This document shows positions 1 to 9,339 of a stretch of DNA of 12,073 nucleotides, in pieces. Numbering within the stretch: position 1 is the stretch's first letter; each line of letters opens with the position of its first letter. The DNA is from an uncultured Sphingomonadaceae bacterium. Lineage in GTDB: Bacteria > Pseudomonadota > Alphaproteobacteria > Sphingomonadales > Sphingomonadaceae. Both the position numbers and the translations under genes were made by a program. The notes beneath the pieces were generated by a model. That model was not told where the DNA came from. It ran no database searches and worked only from the letters and a program-made list of their open reading frames with translations. The stretch is taken from NCBI GenBank assembly GCA_946480515.1, contig CAMLKX010000035.1, positions 1 through 12,073 on the forward strand, read 5' to 3'.

Positions 1-142
1 AGGAAAATAGATCTCCAACCAGGATATCGACCAGCTGCTCCGCTGCGGTCATTTTCGGTAGCTTGGCGGCAAGCGCGGGATTTGCCTTCACGAACCAATC
101 ACTCGGCTCGTTGAAATGGCTGTCGACGTCGATGATTCGCAC
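1..142 (-). CDS. Amidohydrolase-2 family metal-dependent hydrolase, N-terminal fragment
   Basis: Only the first 47 codons are inside the window; the rest lies beyond position 1. Translation from a GTG at 142 begins VRIIDVDSHFNEPSDWF. The I-D-x-D-x-H opening followed by E-P is the N-terminal metal-ligand signature of the amidohydrolase-2 (ACMSD/TIM-barrel) family, in which the D-x-H pair binds the catalytic metal. Family members decarboxylate or hydrolyse ring-cleavage and related acids, but 47 residues do not define a substrate. A GGAGG ribosome site (complement of 152-156) sits 9 nt upstream of the GTG, supporting this start. The start codon is inside a perfect inverted repeat, listed separately. 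The gene diverges from the SDR remnant at 356. Family call is fairly sure; function is open. Confidence 0.75.
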   Translation of the reverse strand, partial: MRIIDVDSHFNEPSDWFVKANPALAAKLPKMTAAEQLVDILVGDLFS

Positions 143-152
143 GGTGCGAATC
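134..152. repeat. Perfect 9-bp inverted repeat over the amidohydrolase start
   Basis: GATTCGCAC, one G, then GTGCGAATC: a perfect 9+1+9 palindrome. On the minus strand it spans the end of the Shine-Dalgarno region and codons 1-3 of the amidohydrolase. In the mRNA it could fold into a hairpin hiding the start codon, or in DNA it could be an operator. The repeat is seen directly; the role is inferred. Confidence 0.6.
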
Positions 153-169
153 CTCCGCAACGGTTTGCG

Positions 170-199
170 TAATTTCTGCCGGTCTACACAGGGCGTCAA
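170..199 (-). promoter_or_regulatory. Possible sigma-70-like promoter for the amidohydrolase gene
   Basis: On the minus strand a good -35 hexamer TTGACG (complement of 194-199) is followed after 18 nt by AAATTA (complement of 170-175), a poor -10. It lies about 30-55 nt upstream of the GTG at 142. The -35 match is good, the -10 weak, so this is only a candidate. I see no other clear signal in the 143-355 gap. Confidence 0.25.
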
Positions 200-355
200 G
201 CCGCTTCCAAAGTGAATATGCGCCGAGTTGCGTAGAGATCAGGCTTCTGTCGTGTTGCGTGCCAGTGTTCTATAGTCCCGCTGAAGCGGCGGGTCCAACG
301 ACGCCACCATGGGTCGAGCATTCAGTAGGCCGATGCCGGGTGAGAGGAGCGGGGC

Positions 356-606
356 ATGAGCCGAACGATTCTGGTGACCGGGGCCCGTTCCGGAATTGGC
401 AGGGCGACGGCCGAGCGTCTGGGCGCCGACGGCGACCGAGGGGGGCGGACGAGCATCGTCGAGGATGCGCATCGCCTCGTTCCTGATGGATTGGAGGGAG
501 TTCTGGCAGGAGCGGGAATCTCGCAGCCAGGTCCCATTATCTACCCGCCCAGATCATCTTCATCGATGGCGGGACCGACGCCATCTTGCGCGCCGCGCAG
601 GTGTGA
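356..606 (+). pseudogene. Decayed short-chain dehydrogenase (3-alpha-HSD / coniferyl-alcohol DH type)
   Basis: An intact start region (AGGAG at 345-349, 6 nt, ATG at 356) opens a typical SDR N-terminus, MSRTILVTGARSGIGRATAE, with the T-G-x3-G-x-G nucleotide-binding motif. In the same frame GLEGVLAGAGIS follows, matching the beta4 NAG-like segment of this subclass. The C-terminus is in another frame: from 541, LPAQIIFIDGGTDAILRAA ends at a TGA (604-606). A-Q-I-x-x-x-D-G-G-x-D-A-x-x-R is the tail of 3-alpha-hydroxysteroid / coniferyl-alcohol dehydrogenase-like SDRs. Such enzymes are about 250 residues, while only about 80 codons survive. The catalytic S-Y-K region is missing and a shorter deletion lies near codons 23-33. 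I infer internal deletions plus a frameshift and a non-functional gene. Confidence 0.75.
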
Positions 607-608
607 GC

Positions 609-635
609 CGCGTAGGACTGTTAGGTCCGAACGCG
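609..635. terminator. Hairpin between convergent gene ends (possible bidirectional terminator)
   Basis: CGCGT (609-613) pairs with ACGCG (631-635) and GGAC (615-618) pairs with GTCC (625-628) around a 6-nt loop, with a small 1x2 internal loop. It lies exactly between the TGA of the SDR remnant (606) and the TAG of the HIBADH-family gene (638). Neither side carries a clear U-tract, so termination is a guess from position and pairing. Confidence 0.4.
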
Positions 636-637
636 CG

Positions 638-1540
638 CTAGCTTTGCAGCCGCGGGGCTCGCACGCCCGCCCGCTCGCAAGCCAACTGTAGCAGGGCGGA
701 ATAATCCTTGCCTGCATAATCGCTTGCCCGTGCGCCGCCATAGACCGCGTGCGCGGCAGCGCCGACGGGAAGGCCAATACGTTGCTCCACAGCAGCGGTC
801 ATCGCGAGCGTCAAATCCTTGAAGGCGAGATCGATCGTGAAACCCGGCTGAACGTCGCCCTTGAGGACTTTGTTCACCATCAGCGTGTGCAGCTGCCCGT
901 TCTGAGCGGTGGTGGCACCCGTGACCTCGAGGATCGTTTCGATGTCCAATCCCAGCTTGGTTCCGAGAGCGACAGCTTCGGCACACACTTCAGCGACAGT
1001 CAAAAGGAGGAAGTTGTTGATCAGCTTCATGCGGCTGCCCATGCCGGCCGCGCCGCAGCGGAAGATGGCCGTGCCCATGGCTTGAAGCAGGGGTTCGACG
1101 CGAGCGTAGCTTTCGTCATCGGCACCCACCATGAACAGCGACTCGCCGCGCTCGGCATGAAGGACGAGCCGACCGACCGGGCTGTCAACGAAGGGAACTC
1201 CCTTGTCGGCACAGGCCTTGGCCACGCGGTCCGTCCCATTGGCATCGATGGTCGACATGTCGAGGAGGAGCGACCCCTGATCGATGTTCGCCAGAACTCC
1301 ATCGGCGCCAAGCACGACGGCTTCGACGTGCGGTGTTGCGGGCAGGCAGGTGACGACGATCTCCGCGCCGCGGGACGCTTCGGCGATTGAGGAGGCCTTG
1401 CGCGCGCCAAGCTCGACGATCTGATCCGCGCGTGCGGAATCGAGATCATACGCATTAACATCGAAGCCCTTGCGTTGAAGGTTCTTCGCTAGCGGCAAGC
1501 CCAACGCACCCAGTCCAATGAAGCCAACTTTCTGTGCCAC
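638..1540 (-). CDS. HIBADH-family NAD(P)-dependent 2-hydroxyacid/semialdehyde dehydrogenase with YihU-like VGR motif
   Basis: 300 residues, full length for beta-hydroxyacid dehydrogenases. The Rossmann motif GLGALG is at 9-14, with Asp32 at the end of beta2, which favours NAD over NADP. The catalytic Lys172 is in MKLINN (171-176) and the all-alpha C-terminal domain is complete. Ordinary HIBADH and tartronate-semialdehyde reductases have D-A-P-V-S-G-G at the substrate loop; here it is DSPVGR (119-124). VGR at that place, and the overall run of the protein, recall sulfolactaldehyde reductase YihU, whose Arg in this motif contacts the sulfonate. The substrate is probably a small hydroxyacid or aldehyde with an anionic group; I do not claim sulfolactaldehyde. 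The GTG start (1538-1540) has AGGAG 6 nt upstream; an overlapping ATG at 1540-1542 is out of frame. It is the last gene of the crotonase operon, 35 nt after the CoA-transferase stop. Confidence 0.85.
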   Translation of the reverse strand: MAQKVGFIGLGALGLPLAKNLQRKGFDVNAYDLDSARADQIVELGARKASSIAEASRGAEIVVTCLPATPHVEAVVLGADGVLANIDQGSLLLDMSTIDANGTDRVAKACADKGVPFVDSPVGRLVLHAERGESLFMVGADDESYARVEPLLQAMGTAIFRCGAAGMGSRMKLINNFLLLTVAEVCAEAVALGTKLGLDIETILEVTGATTAQNGQLHTLMVNKVLKGDVQPGFTIDLAFKDLTLAMTAAVEQRIGLPVGAAAHAVYGGARASDYAGKDYSALLQLACERAGVRAPRLQS

Positions 1541-1575
1541 ATTCCACTCCTACTGCTGGCCGCGTTCGCCGCTGC

Positions 1576-2832
1576 TTATAATTTGGTCGCGATAACTCCA
1601 GCCGTCGCCAGCTCGTCAAGCTCTGACTGCGACAGACCAACCTCTCGCGCCAGAACCGCGAGCGTGTTCTCGCCGGAGCGGGGCGGCGCCGCACGGTAGT
1701 TCGGCGGCGTTGCCGAGAATTTCGCCGGGAAACCCAAGACGCGAACTTCGGTGCCGTCAGAGCGGGTCAGGGTTTGCACCAGCTCCCGCGCTTCGATCTG
1801 CGGATCAGCCAGAATCTCGGGGATTTCGTTGACTCGGCCCGCGGGCAGCCCAGCCGCATCCATCGCGGCCAGCAGATCAGCCGACGACCATGTCGCAATC
1901 AATGGCCGAAGCTCGTCCTGAAGCGCCTTGCGATTAGGACTTCGTGCCCCATTGTCGATGAACCGCGGATCGTCGGCCAGCTCCGGGCGGCCCAGCAGCG
2001 TGCAAAAGGCGCGAAACTGCCGATCATTGCCGAGGGCCACCAGGATCTCACCATCGGAGCAATGAAAGTCCTGGTAGGGCACAGTCGTCGGGTGCTCGTT
2101 GCCGAGCCTGCGCGGCCGCATTTCCCCGTTCAACCAGTTCGAGGCCTGCATCGAAAGCAGCGACACCTGGCTGTCGAGCAGAGCCACGTCGAGATACTGT
2201 CCCTCTCCGGTAACGTCGCGGTGGTGGAGCGCAGCGAGGATCGAAATCGTGGCGTAAAGGCCTGTCGACAGGTCGCTGATCGGAATGCCGACCTTGAGCG
2301 GGCCTTCTCCGGCTTCTCCGTCCGGCCGCCCGGTCACGCTCATCAGGCCGCTCATGCCCTGGATCAGGAAGTCATAACCCCCCCGATCCTTGTACGGCCC
2401 GTGCTGGCCGAAGCCGGTGATCGAACAGTAGATCAGCTTCGGGTTGGCGGCGCGTAGCGATTCATAATCGAGACCATATTTCTTCAACCCGCCGACCCGG
2501 AAATTCTCCACAAGGATGTCGCAGTCGGCGGCCAACTTGCGGATCAACTCGGCCCCGCGAGGGTCGGCAAGATTGATCGCGAGCGAATGCTTGTTGCGGT
2601 TGGCACAGAGATAATAGGCGGAGTCGCGGGAGCCGTCCGGAAGGAACGGCGGTCCCCACCGGCGCGTATCGTCCCCTTGCCCGGGCTGCTCGATCTTGAA
2701 GATCTCCGCGCCAAGGTCGCCGAGAATCTGGGTGCACCACGGTCCGGCAAGCACGCGTGACAGATCAAGCACCTTCAGCCCGGTCAGCGGGCCGGTTGGA
2801 GTCACGACCGCGCCTGATTCATTCTGGTCCAT
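1576..2832 (-). CDS. Class III CoA-transferase (CaiB/BaiF family)
   Basis: 418 residues, the normal length for family III CoA-transferases, which move CoA from one carboxylate to another through an aspartyl mixed anhydride. The N-terminal block PLTGLKVLDLSRVLAGPW (about 15-32) and GAEIFKIEQPGQGDD are typical, as is the RNKHSLAINLADPRG region. The catalytic Asp is Asp187 in PISDLSTG. Later GGYDFLIQGMSGLMSVTG (151-168) and the C-terminal PAGRVNEIPEIL segment are present. Donor and acceptor cannot be read off; succinate-type donors are common in this family. There is no acyl-CoA ligase in the window, so this enzyme probably activates the pathway acid. The ATG (2830-2832) shares its A with the TGA of the upstream crotonase (TGATG), and AAGGA stands 6 nt before it, so the two genes are translationally coupled. 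Confidence 0.92.
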   Translation of the reverse strand: MDQNESGAVVTPTGPLTGLKVLDLSRVLAGPWCTQILGDLGAEIFKIEQPGQGDDTRRWGPPFLPDGSRDSAYYLCANRNKHSLAINLADPRGAELIRKLAADCDILVENFRVGGLKKYGLDYESLRAANPKLIYCSITGFGQHGPYKDRGGYDFLIQGMSGLMSVTGRPDGEAGEGPLKVGIPISDLSTGLYATISILAALHHRDVTGEGQYLDVALLDSQVSLLSMQASNWLNGEMRPRRLGNEHPTTVPYQDFHCSDGEILVALGNDRQFRAFCTLLGRPELADDPRFIDNGARSPNRKALQDELRPLIATWSSADLLAAMDAAGLPAGRVNEIPEILADPQIEARELVQTLTRSDGTEVRVLGFPAKFSATPPNYRAAPPRSGENTLAVLAREVGLSQSELDELATAGVIATKL

Positions 2833-3632
2833 CAGCAGTCCTTCAGCTGCGGGCTGCGCTTTTCGAGGAAAGCAGCGACGGCCTCTTCATGATCTTGCGT
2901 GTGATGAGCGAGGGCCTGGTAGGCCGCCGAAAGCTCGAGCAATGGCGCGAGCTTCATATCCTGACCTTCGCGCAGCAGCCTCTTGGCCAGCCGGACCGCG
3001 GGGCTCGGGTTCGCGGCGATTCGCCGAGCGATCTCCTGTGCTCGCGGCAGAAGCTGGTCCGGCGCGACTACTTCGGTCACCAGGTCGTATTCGAGCGCGG
3101 TCTGCGCATCGATCATGTCGCCGGTCAGTGTCATCAGGCTCGCCTTCGCCATGCCAATGATGCGGGGAAGCAGCCATGCACCCCCATCGCCGGGGACAAT
3201 TCCCAGCTTCACGAAGCTCTCGGCGAACTTCGCAGTGTTCGAGCTTATGCGGATGTCGCACATGCAGGCGAGATCAAGTCCGGCTCCAATCGCCGGCCCA
3301 TTGATGGCGGCGACGACCGGAACTTCCAGCTCATAAAGCGCAAGAGGGATGAGCTGGATGCCGCGGCGATATTTGTTGCGCAGTTCATAAGCAGAGCCGG
3401 CAAACATCCCGCTCTTTTCGCGCATGTTCTTGACGTTCCCGCCAGCACAGAATGCGCTTCCGGCACCGGTCAGCACGACCGCGCGGATTGAAGCATCGGC
3501 GGTCACCTGATCACACAGTTCTTCGATCTCCCGAATATGGTCCGCCTCCGAGATCGCGTTCCTCTCCTGAGGACGGTTGAGGGTGACGGTGATCACCGCA
3601 TCCTCTCGATCGATGATTAAGAACGGATCCAC
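2832..3632 (-). CDS. Crotonase-superfamily enoyl-CoA hydratase/isomerase lacking both classical Glu residues
   Basis: 266 residues, normal crotonase length. The oxyanion-hole segments are intact: FCAGGNV (61-67) and GPAIGAGLDLA (112-122). The two general acid/base glutamates of true enoyl-CoA hydratase (rat Glu144 and Glu164) align with Phe140 and Leu166. Instead an Asp is present in GIVPGDGGAW (Asp149), one residue from the catalytic Asp of PaaG-type isomerases (GLVPDSGG). This favours isomerisation or another crotonase reaction over simple hydration. The GTG start (3630-3632) has GGAGG with 6 nt spacing. It is the first gene of the minus-strand operon, and its leader carries one copy of the LysR-linked operator. 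The family is certain; the reaction is open. Confidence 0.9.
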   Translation of the reverse strand: MDPFLIIDREDAVITVTLNRPQERNAISEADHIREIEELCDQVTADASIRAVVLTGAGSAFCAGGNVKNMREKSGMFAGSAYELRNKYRRGIQLIPLALYELEVPVVAAINGPAIGAGLDLACMCDIRISSNTAKFAESFVKLGIVPGDGGAWLLPRIIGMAKASLMTLTGDMIDAQTALEYDLVTEVVAPDQLLPRAQEIARRIAANPSPAVRLAKRLLREGQDMKLAPLLELSAAYQALAHHTQDHEEAVAAFLEKRSPQLKDC

Positions 3633-3690
3633 TGGAGTCCTCCGGGTGAGATTGTCTTCGCCAGAGTGGCTAGGCGGCGCATCCTTCCAA

Positions 3691-3734
3691 GGCTAATATT
3701 GATTCATCGCCGAGTGATACTCGAAAGCTATCAT
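3691..3734 (-). promoter_or_regulatory. LysR-type operator/promoter element, copy A (crotonase operon and lysR autoregulation)
   Basis: Read on the minus strand, this 44-bp element matches positions 4601-4644 (plus) at 32 of 44 bases without gaps. Shared blocks are TGATAGCT, GAGTATC, GGC, AATC and ATATTAG. It contains GATA-N9-TATC (3716-3732), which fits the T-N11-A dyad bound by LysR regulators. The dyad ends at the base before the LysR ATG (3733), which would allow autorepression. TATTAG at the downstream end could be the -10 of the crotonase operon. Sequence match is observed; binding is inferred. Confidence 0.65.
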
Positions 3735-4614
3735 GGAACTTCGCCAACTTCGCTATTTCACCACCATCGCCGAGACTTTGAATTTTCATCGCGCTGCCGA
3801 GCGGTTGAACGTGTCGCAGCCGCCGCTGACGGTCGCCATCCGCAAGCTTGAGGAGGAACTTGGGGCGCCGCTGTTCGTCCGCGAGGCGAGGGGCGTCTCG
3901 CTGACTGCTGCGGGCGAGGCCGCACTTCCATTTGCTCGCTCGGCGCTGGTCCAGGCTGACCTGGTGCGGCAGGCCACGCGCGAAGGGAATGAAGGTGAGC
4001 GCGGGCGCCTTCTGATCGGGTTCATCGGTTCGGCCGTCTTCGCGCTTCTCCCGATGATCATTCCGGAGTTTCGGAGCCGTTTCCCCGGGGTTGCGCTGGT
4101 TCTTCAGGAGGCGACGAGCGTCGACATTGTCGATCGGGTCCGAAGCGGCGAGCTCGATGTCGGATTTGTACGCCTTCCATTGCTCGAAGCGGAGCAGCTC
4201 GACGTGGAGGTGGTTGAGCAGGATCATCTGGTTGCCGCAGTTGCAACTTCACACCCGCTGGCGTCTCGCCAAACACTCGCGTTGAGCGCCCTTGCGGATG
4301 AACCGTTCATCATCTTTCCAAAAAGCAGCGTGCTCCATGCGACCATCATGATGGCCTGTCACAACGCCGGGTTCGCGCCCAATGTCGCGCAAGAAGCCGA
4401 ACAGGTGCATACGATCATGAGCCTGGTGCAGAGCGGGTTGGGCGTAGCACTGGTGCCCGCGCGGAGCACCCGATACATCCCCGATGAAGTCAAGCTGTTG
4501 GCACTTCAGAACCCGGCCCGAATCGAGACCGGCATCGTGTCGCGCGCTGGAGGAGCCAGTGCGTCAGCGCGCAACTTCAAGGAGTTGGTCGTTGCAAAAG
4601 GTGATAGCTGTTGA
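3733..4614 (+). CDS. LysR-type transcriptional regulator
   Basis: 293 residues, standard LTTR length. The N-terminus MELRQLRYFTTIAETLNFHR with the winged helix-turn-helix over about 18-60 (AAERLNVSQPPLTVAIRKLE, then FVREARGVSLTAAG) is a textbook LTTR DNA-binding domain of the BenM/CatM kind. The rest is the periplasmic-binding-protein-like effector domain (about 90-285), with the usual SGELDVGFVRLP and QSGLGVALVPA segments. The effector is probably a pathway acid or CoA ester. No good Shine-Dalgarno precedes the ATG because the operator dyad occupies those bases. The gene sits between its two presumed target operons, divergent from crotonase and in the same direction as the acyl-CoA dehydrogenases, and its last codons form part of the second operator. 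Confidence 0.93.
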   Translation: MELRQLRYFTTIAETLNFHRAAERLNVSQPPLTVAIRKLEEELGAPLFVREARGVSLTAAGEAALPFARSALVQADLVRQATREGNEGERGRLLIGFIGSAVFALLPMIIPEFRSRFPGVALVLQEATSVDIVDRVRSGELDVGFVRLPLLEAEQLDVEVVEQDHLVAAVATSHPLASRQTLALSALADEPFIIFPKSSVLHATIMMACHNAGFAPNVAQEAEQVHTIMSLVQSGLGVALVPARSTRYIPDEVKLLALQNPARIETGIVSRAGGASASARNFKELVVAKGDSC

Positions 4615-4644
4615 GTATCGTCAGGCCGTAAATCGATATTAGAC
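4601..4644 (+). promoter_or_regulatory. LysR-type operator/promoter element, copy B (acyl-CoA dehydrogenase operon)
   Basis: This is the second copy of the 44-bp element, facing the acyl-CoA dehydrogenase operon in the same orientation as copy A faces the crotonase operon. The dyad GATA-N9-TATC is at 4603-4619 and overlaps the last codons and TGA (4612-4614) of the LysR gene. TTGAGT (4611-4616) and TATTAG (4637-4642) could be -35/-10, but the 20-nt gap is long, as is common at activator-dependent promoters. Conservation stops just after ATATTAG, arguing that the block is a regulatory unit and not a larger duplication. Confidence 0.65.
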
Positions 4645-4693
4645 GGAGAATTCCCGCCCATTATTGAAGCCGTCAGCACGGCTGATTTCCGCC

Positions 4694-4708
4694 AGGAGGC
4701 AACACCTG
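4694..4708 (+). promoter_or_regulatory. Ribosome site indicating a CTG start for the first acyl-CoA dehydrogenase
   Basis: AGGAGG at 4694-4699 is a full Shine-Dalgarno and lies 6 nt before CTG (4706-4708) in the dehydrogenase frame. The only other start-like codon is TTG at 4664, whose best upstream purine run (GGAGA, 4645-4649) is 14 nt away. Acyl-CoA dehydrogenases normally begin just where the CTG falls (FEALTLSPV, then DEELRQPVRSLIAEA). Confidence 0.6.
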
Positions 4709-5856
4709 TTTGAAGCCCTGACCCTCTCGCCCGTCCCGGCTGCCGATGAAGAGCTTCGCCAACCGGTCCGTTCGCTGATCGCGGAAGCGATGGCCGAGGT
4801 CCCGCTCGAGAAGCGTGCCCGGTCGTGGCAGGGGTTCGATGCCGCATTCAGCCGCGCTCTCGGTCGGGCGGGGATGCTCGGATTAACGCTGCCGAAAGCT
4901 TATGGCGGCGCGGAGCGCGGACCGTTCGCGCGCTTTGTGATTGTCGAGGAACTGCTGTCAGCCGGAGCACCGGTTGCCGCGCACTGGATCGCCGATCGGC
5001 AAAGCGCTCCGTTGATCCTGAACTTCGGAACCGACGAGCAGCGCAATTTCTATCTCCCGCGCATCAGCCGGGGCGAAGCCTTTTTCTGCATCGGGATGAG
5101 CGAGCCTGGTTCCGGCTCCGATCTGGCGAGTGTCCGCACACGCGCGGAGCGAACGGACTCTGGTTGGGTGCTGAATGGCCAGAAGATCTGGACCACCAAC
5201 GCCCTCCACAGCGACTATATGATCGCGCTAGTCCGAACCTCGGGGAGCGCCGCGGACCGTCAAAAAGGTCTGTCGCAGCTCATCGTCGACCTCAAGGCGC
5301 CGGGCGTGACGATCCGGCCGATCGTCGACCTTACTGGCGACGCGCACTTCGCAGAAGTTTTCTTCGAAGATGTGTCGCTGGGCGACGATGCGCTGATCGG
5401 TGAGGAGGGTGCGGGCTGGCATCAGGTGACGGCGGAGCTCGCCTTCGAGCGCAGCGGGCCTGAGCGGATCTATTCCAGCGTCGTCCTGATCGATGGTTGG
5501 GTCCGGCACTTGGCCTCGGTTGGCCGGCTCAACGACGAAACCCAGGCGCTTGCCGGTCAGCTGACGGCCGAGTTGGCAACGCTGCGTGCGATGTCCATGT
5601 CGGTGACGGCGCTGCTTGCCAAGGGAGAGAGCCCGGTGGTCGAGGCCTCCCTGGTCAAGGACCTGGGCACGAGCTTCGAACAGTCGGTGCCGCGGCTCAT
5701 CGGCGATGATCTCGGCAGTCATCCCGACGAACCGGTGGATCCGGACCTCTACCGGGCGCTGCTCTATGTCAGTCACATCGCGCCAAGCTTCTCACTGCGC
5801 GGCGGCACACGGGAGATTTTGCGCGGGATTATTGCGCGCGGGCTGGGGCTGCGCTG

Positions 5857-5857
<1 letters not shown>
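4706..5857 (+). CDS. Acyl-CoA dehydrogenase, larger subunit of a probable heteromeric pair
   Basis: 383 residues from the CTG at 4706 (397 if TTG at 4664 is used). The ACAD fold is complete: helical N-domain, the FAD/substrate motif CIGMSEPGSGSDLASVR (128-144), NGQKIWTTNALHSDYM (157-172), and a C-terminal helix bundle ending GGTREILRGIIARGLGLR. The Glu of the MCAD-type Y-E-G-T motif is Gly here (Gly366, in RGGT). Glu248 in LAFER aligns with the alternative catalytic Glu of isovaleryl-CoA dehydrogenase and is the better candidate base. It would oxidise an acyl-CoA to the 2-enoyl-CoA, passing electrons to ETF. The stop overlaps the next ATG as TGATG, so the two ACADs are coupled and probably assemble together, as FadE pairs of steroid degraders do. 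Branched or cyclic substrates are plausible. Confidence 0.88.
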
Positions 5858-8388
<2,531 letters not shown>

Positions 8389-8392
<4 letters not shown>

Positions 8393-9339
8393 GAGCATGT
8401 CCTTTCTGGCACGAGCCGGGACAGTAGCAGTTCCGCGGCGCTATAGGGATCGACTTCGCGGGCTTCTACCGCGGCGAGAAGCGGCTGTCCCGCTTCCGCC
8501 AGCACCATGCTGGTCAGCCGTTCGCGGACCAGCGCGAGCATCTGTTCCGTTTCGCGGCGGGCAGATTTCGCTGACCAGCCTCCACTCGCTTGCAGGAACT
8601 GACCATGGGCTTCGAGAGCATCGACGATCGCGTGGCCGCCCTCATCGCGGCTCGCCACGGCGCTGAGTAGTGGCGGATGCCAGGGCTGGTCAGGCTGGGA
8701 CTGTTCACGCAGGTGGAGCATGAGTTCCATCTGACGGCGCGCCGCTTCAAACCCCTCTCGGTCAGCCTTGTTGACGACGAAAATCTCGCCGGCCTCCATC
8801 AAGCCAGCCTTGACCGCTTGCACCTCGTCGCCGAGGCCGGGAACCGCGACGATGATTGTCGTGTGCGCCAGATTGACGACGTCGATCTCATCCTGGCCCA
8901 CACCCACGGTTTCGACGATCACGACATCATAACCCATCGCATCGAGCACGAGGCACGCGTCATGTGTTGACCTGGCAAGGCCGCCCGGCTGGCCGCGGGT
9001 GCCGATCGAGCGGATGAACACCCCATAGTCGAGGGAGTGGCGCGCCATTCGGACCCGATCGCCGAGGATGGCGCCGCCGGTGAATGGACTTGACGGGTCG
9101 ATGGCGATTATTCCCACCCTGCGGCCGCGTCGGCGAACCTCGGCGATCAGCATGTCGGTCAGGGTGGATTTTCCAGCCCCCGGCGGACCGGTGACGCCGA
9201 CGATGTGCGCCCTGCCGGTGCTCGGGAAGATTTCACGCAGCACCGTCACACCACGCGGATCGCGGTCGTCCAACCAGCGGATTGCGCGGGCTCCCGCCGC
9301 GACTTTTCCGGCGAGGAGGTCGGCGGCGAGCGGACTCAC
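8389..9339 (-). CDS. meaB: MeaB/ArgK-type G3E GTPase, B12-mutase chaperone
   Basis: 316 residues, close to the usual 320-330. Walker A is GPPGAGKST (51-59), the Mg/switch I segment is DPSSPFTGGAILGDRVRM (81-98), switch II is ETVGVGQDE (143-151) and the base-specificity motif is NKAD (190-193). These are the hallmarks of MeaB (MMAA in humans), which gates adenosylcobalamin loading and protects or rescues acyl-CoA mutases. Placement directly after the mutase subunits supports a dedicated partner. The GTG at 9339 overlaps the small-subunit stop as GTGA, matching the other junctions of this operon. A GTG at 9369 is in frame and would give 326 residues with a 34-nt overlap, so the start is likely but not certain. 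Adenosylation or transport genes for B12 are not in the window. Confidence 0.93.

Noticed and set aside
255..276. TTGCGT and TATAGT upstream of the SDR remnant as a promoter.
   Set aside because: The spacing is only 10 nt, too short for a sigma-70-type promoter.
749..1390. 213-codon open frame on the plus strand opposite the HIBADH-family gene.
   Set aside because: It mirrors a well-supported gene and shows no domain or ribosome site; high-GC shadow frame.
3659..3676. CGCC-N10-GGCG dyad in the crotonase leader as a possible LysR site.
   Set aside because: It does not fit T-N11-A and is absent upstream of the dehydrogenase operon, unlike the 44-bp element.
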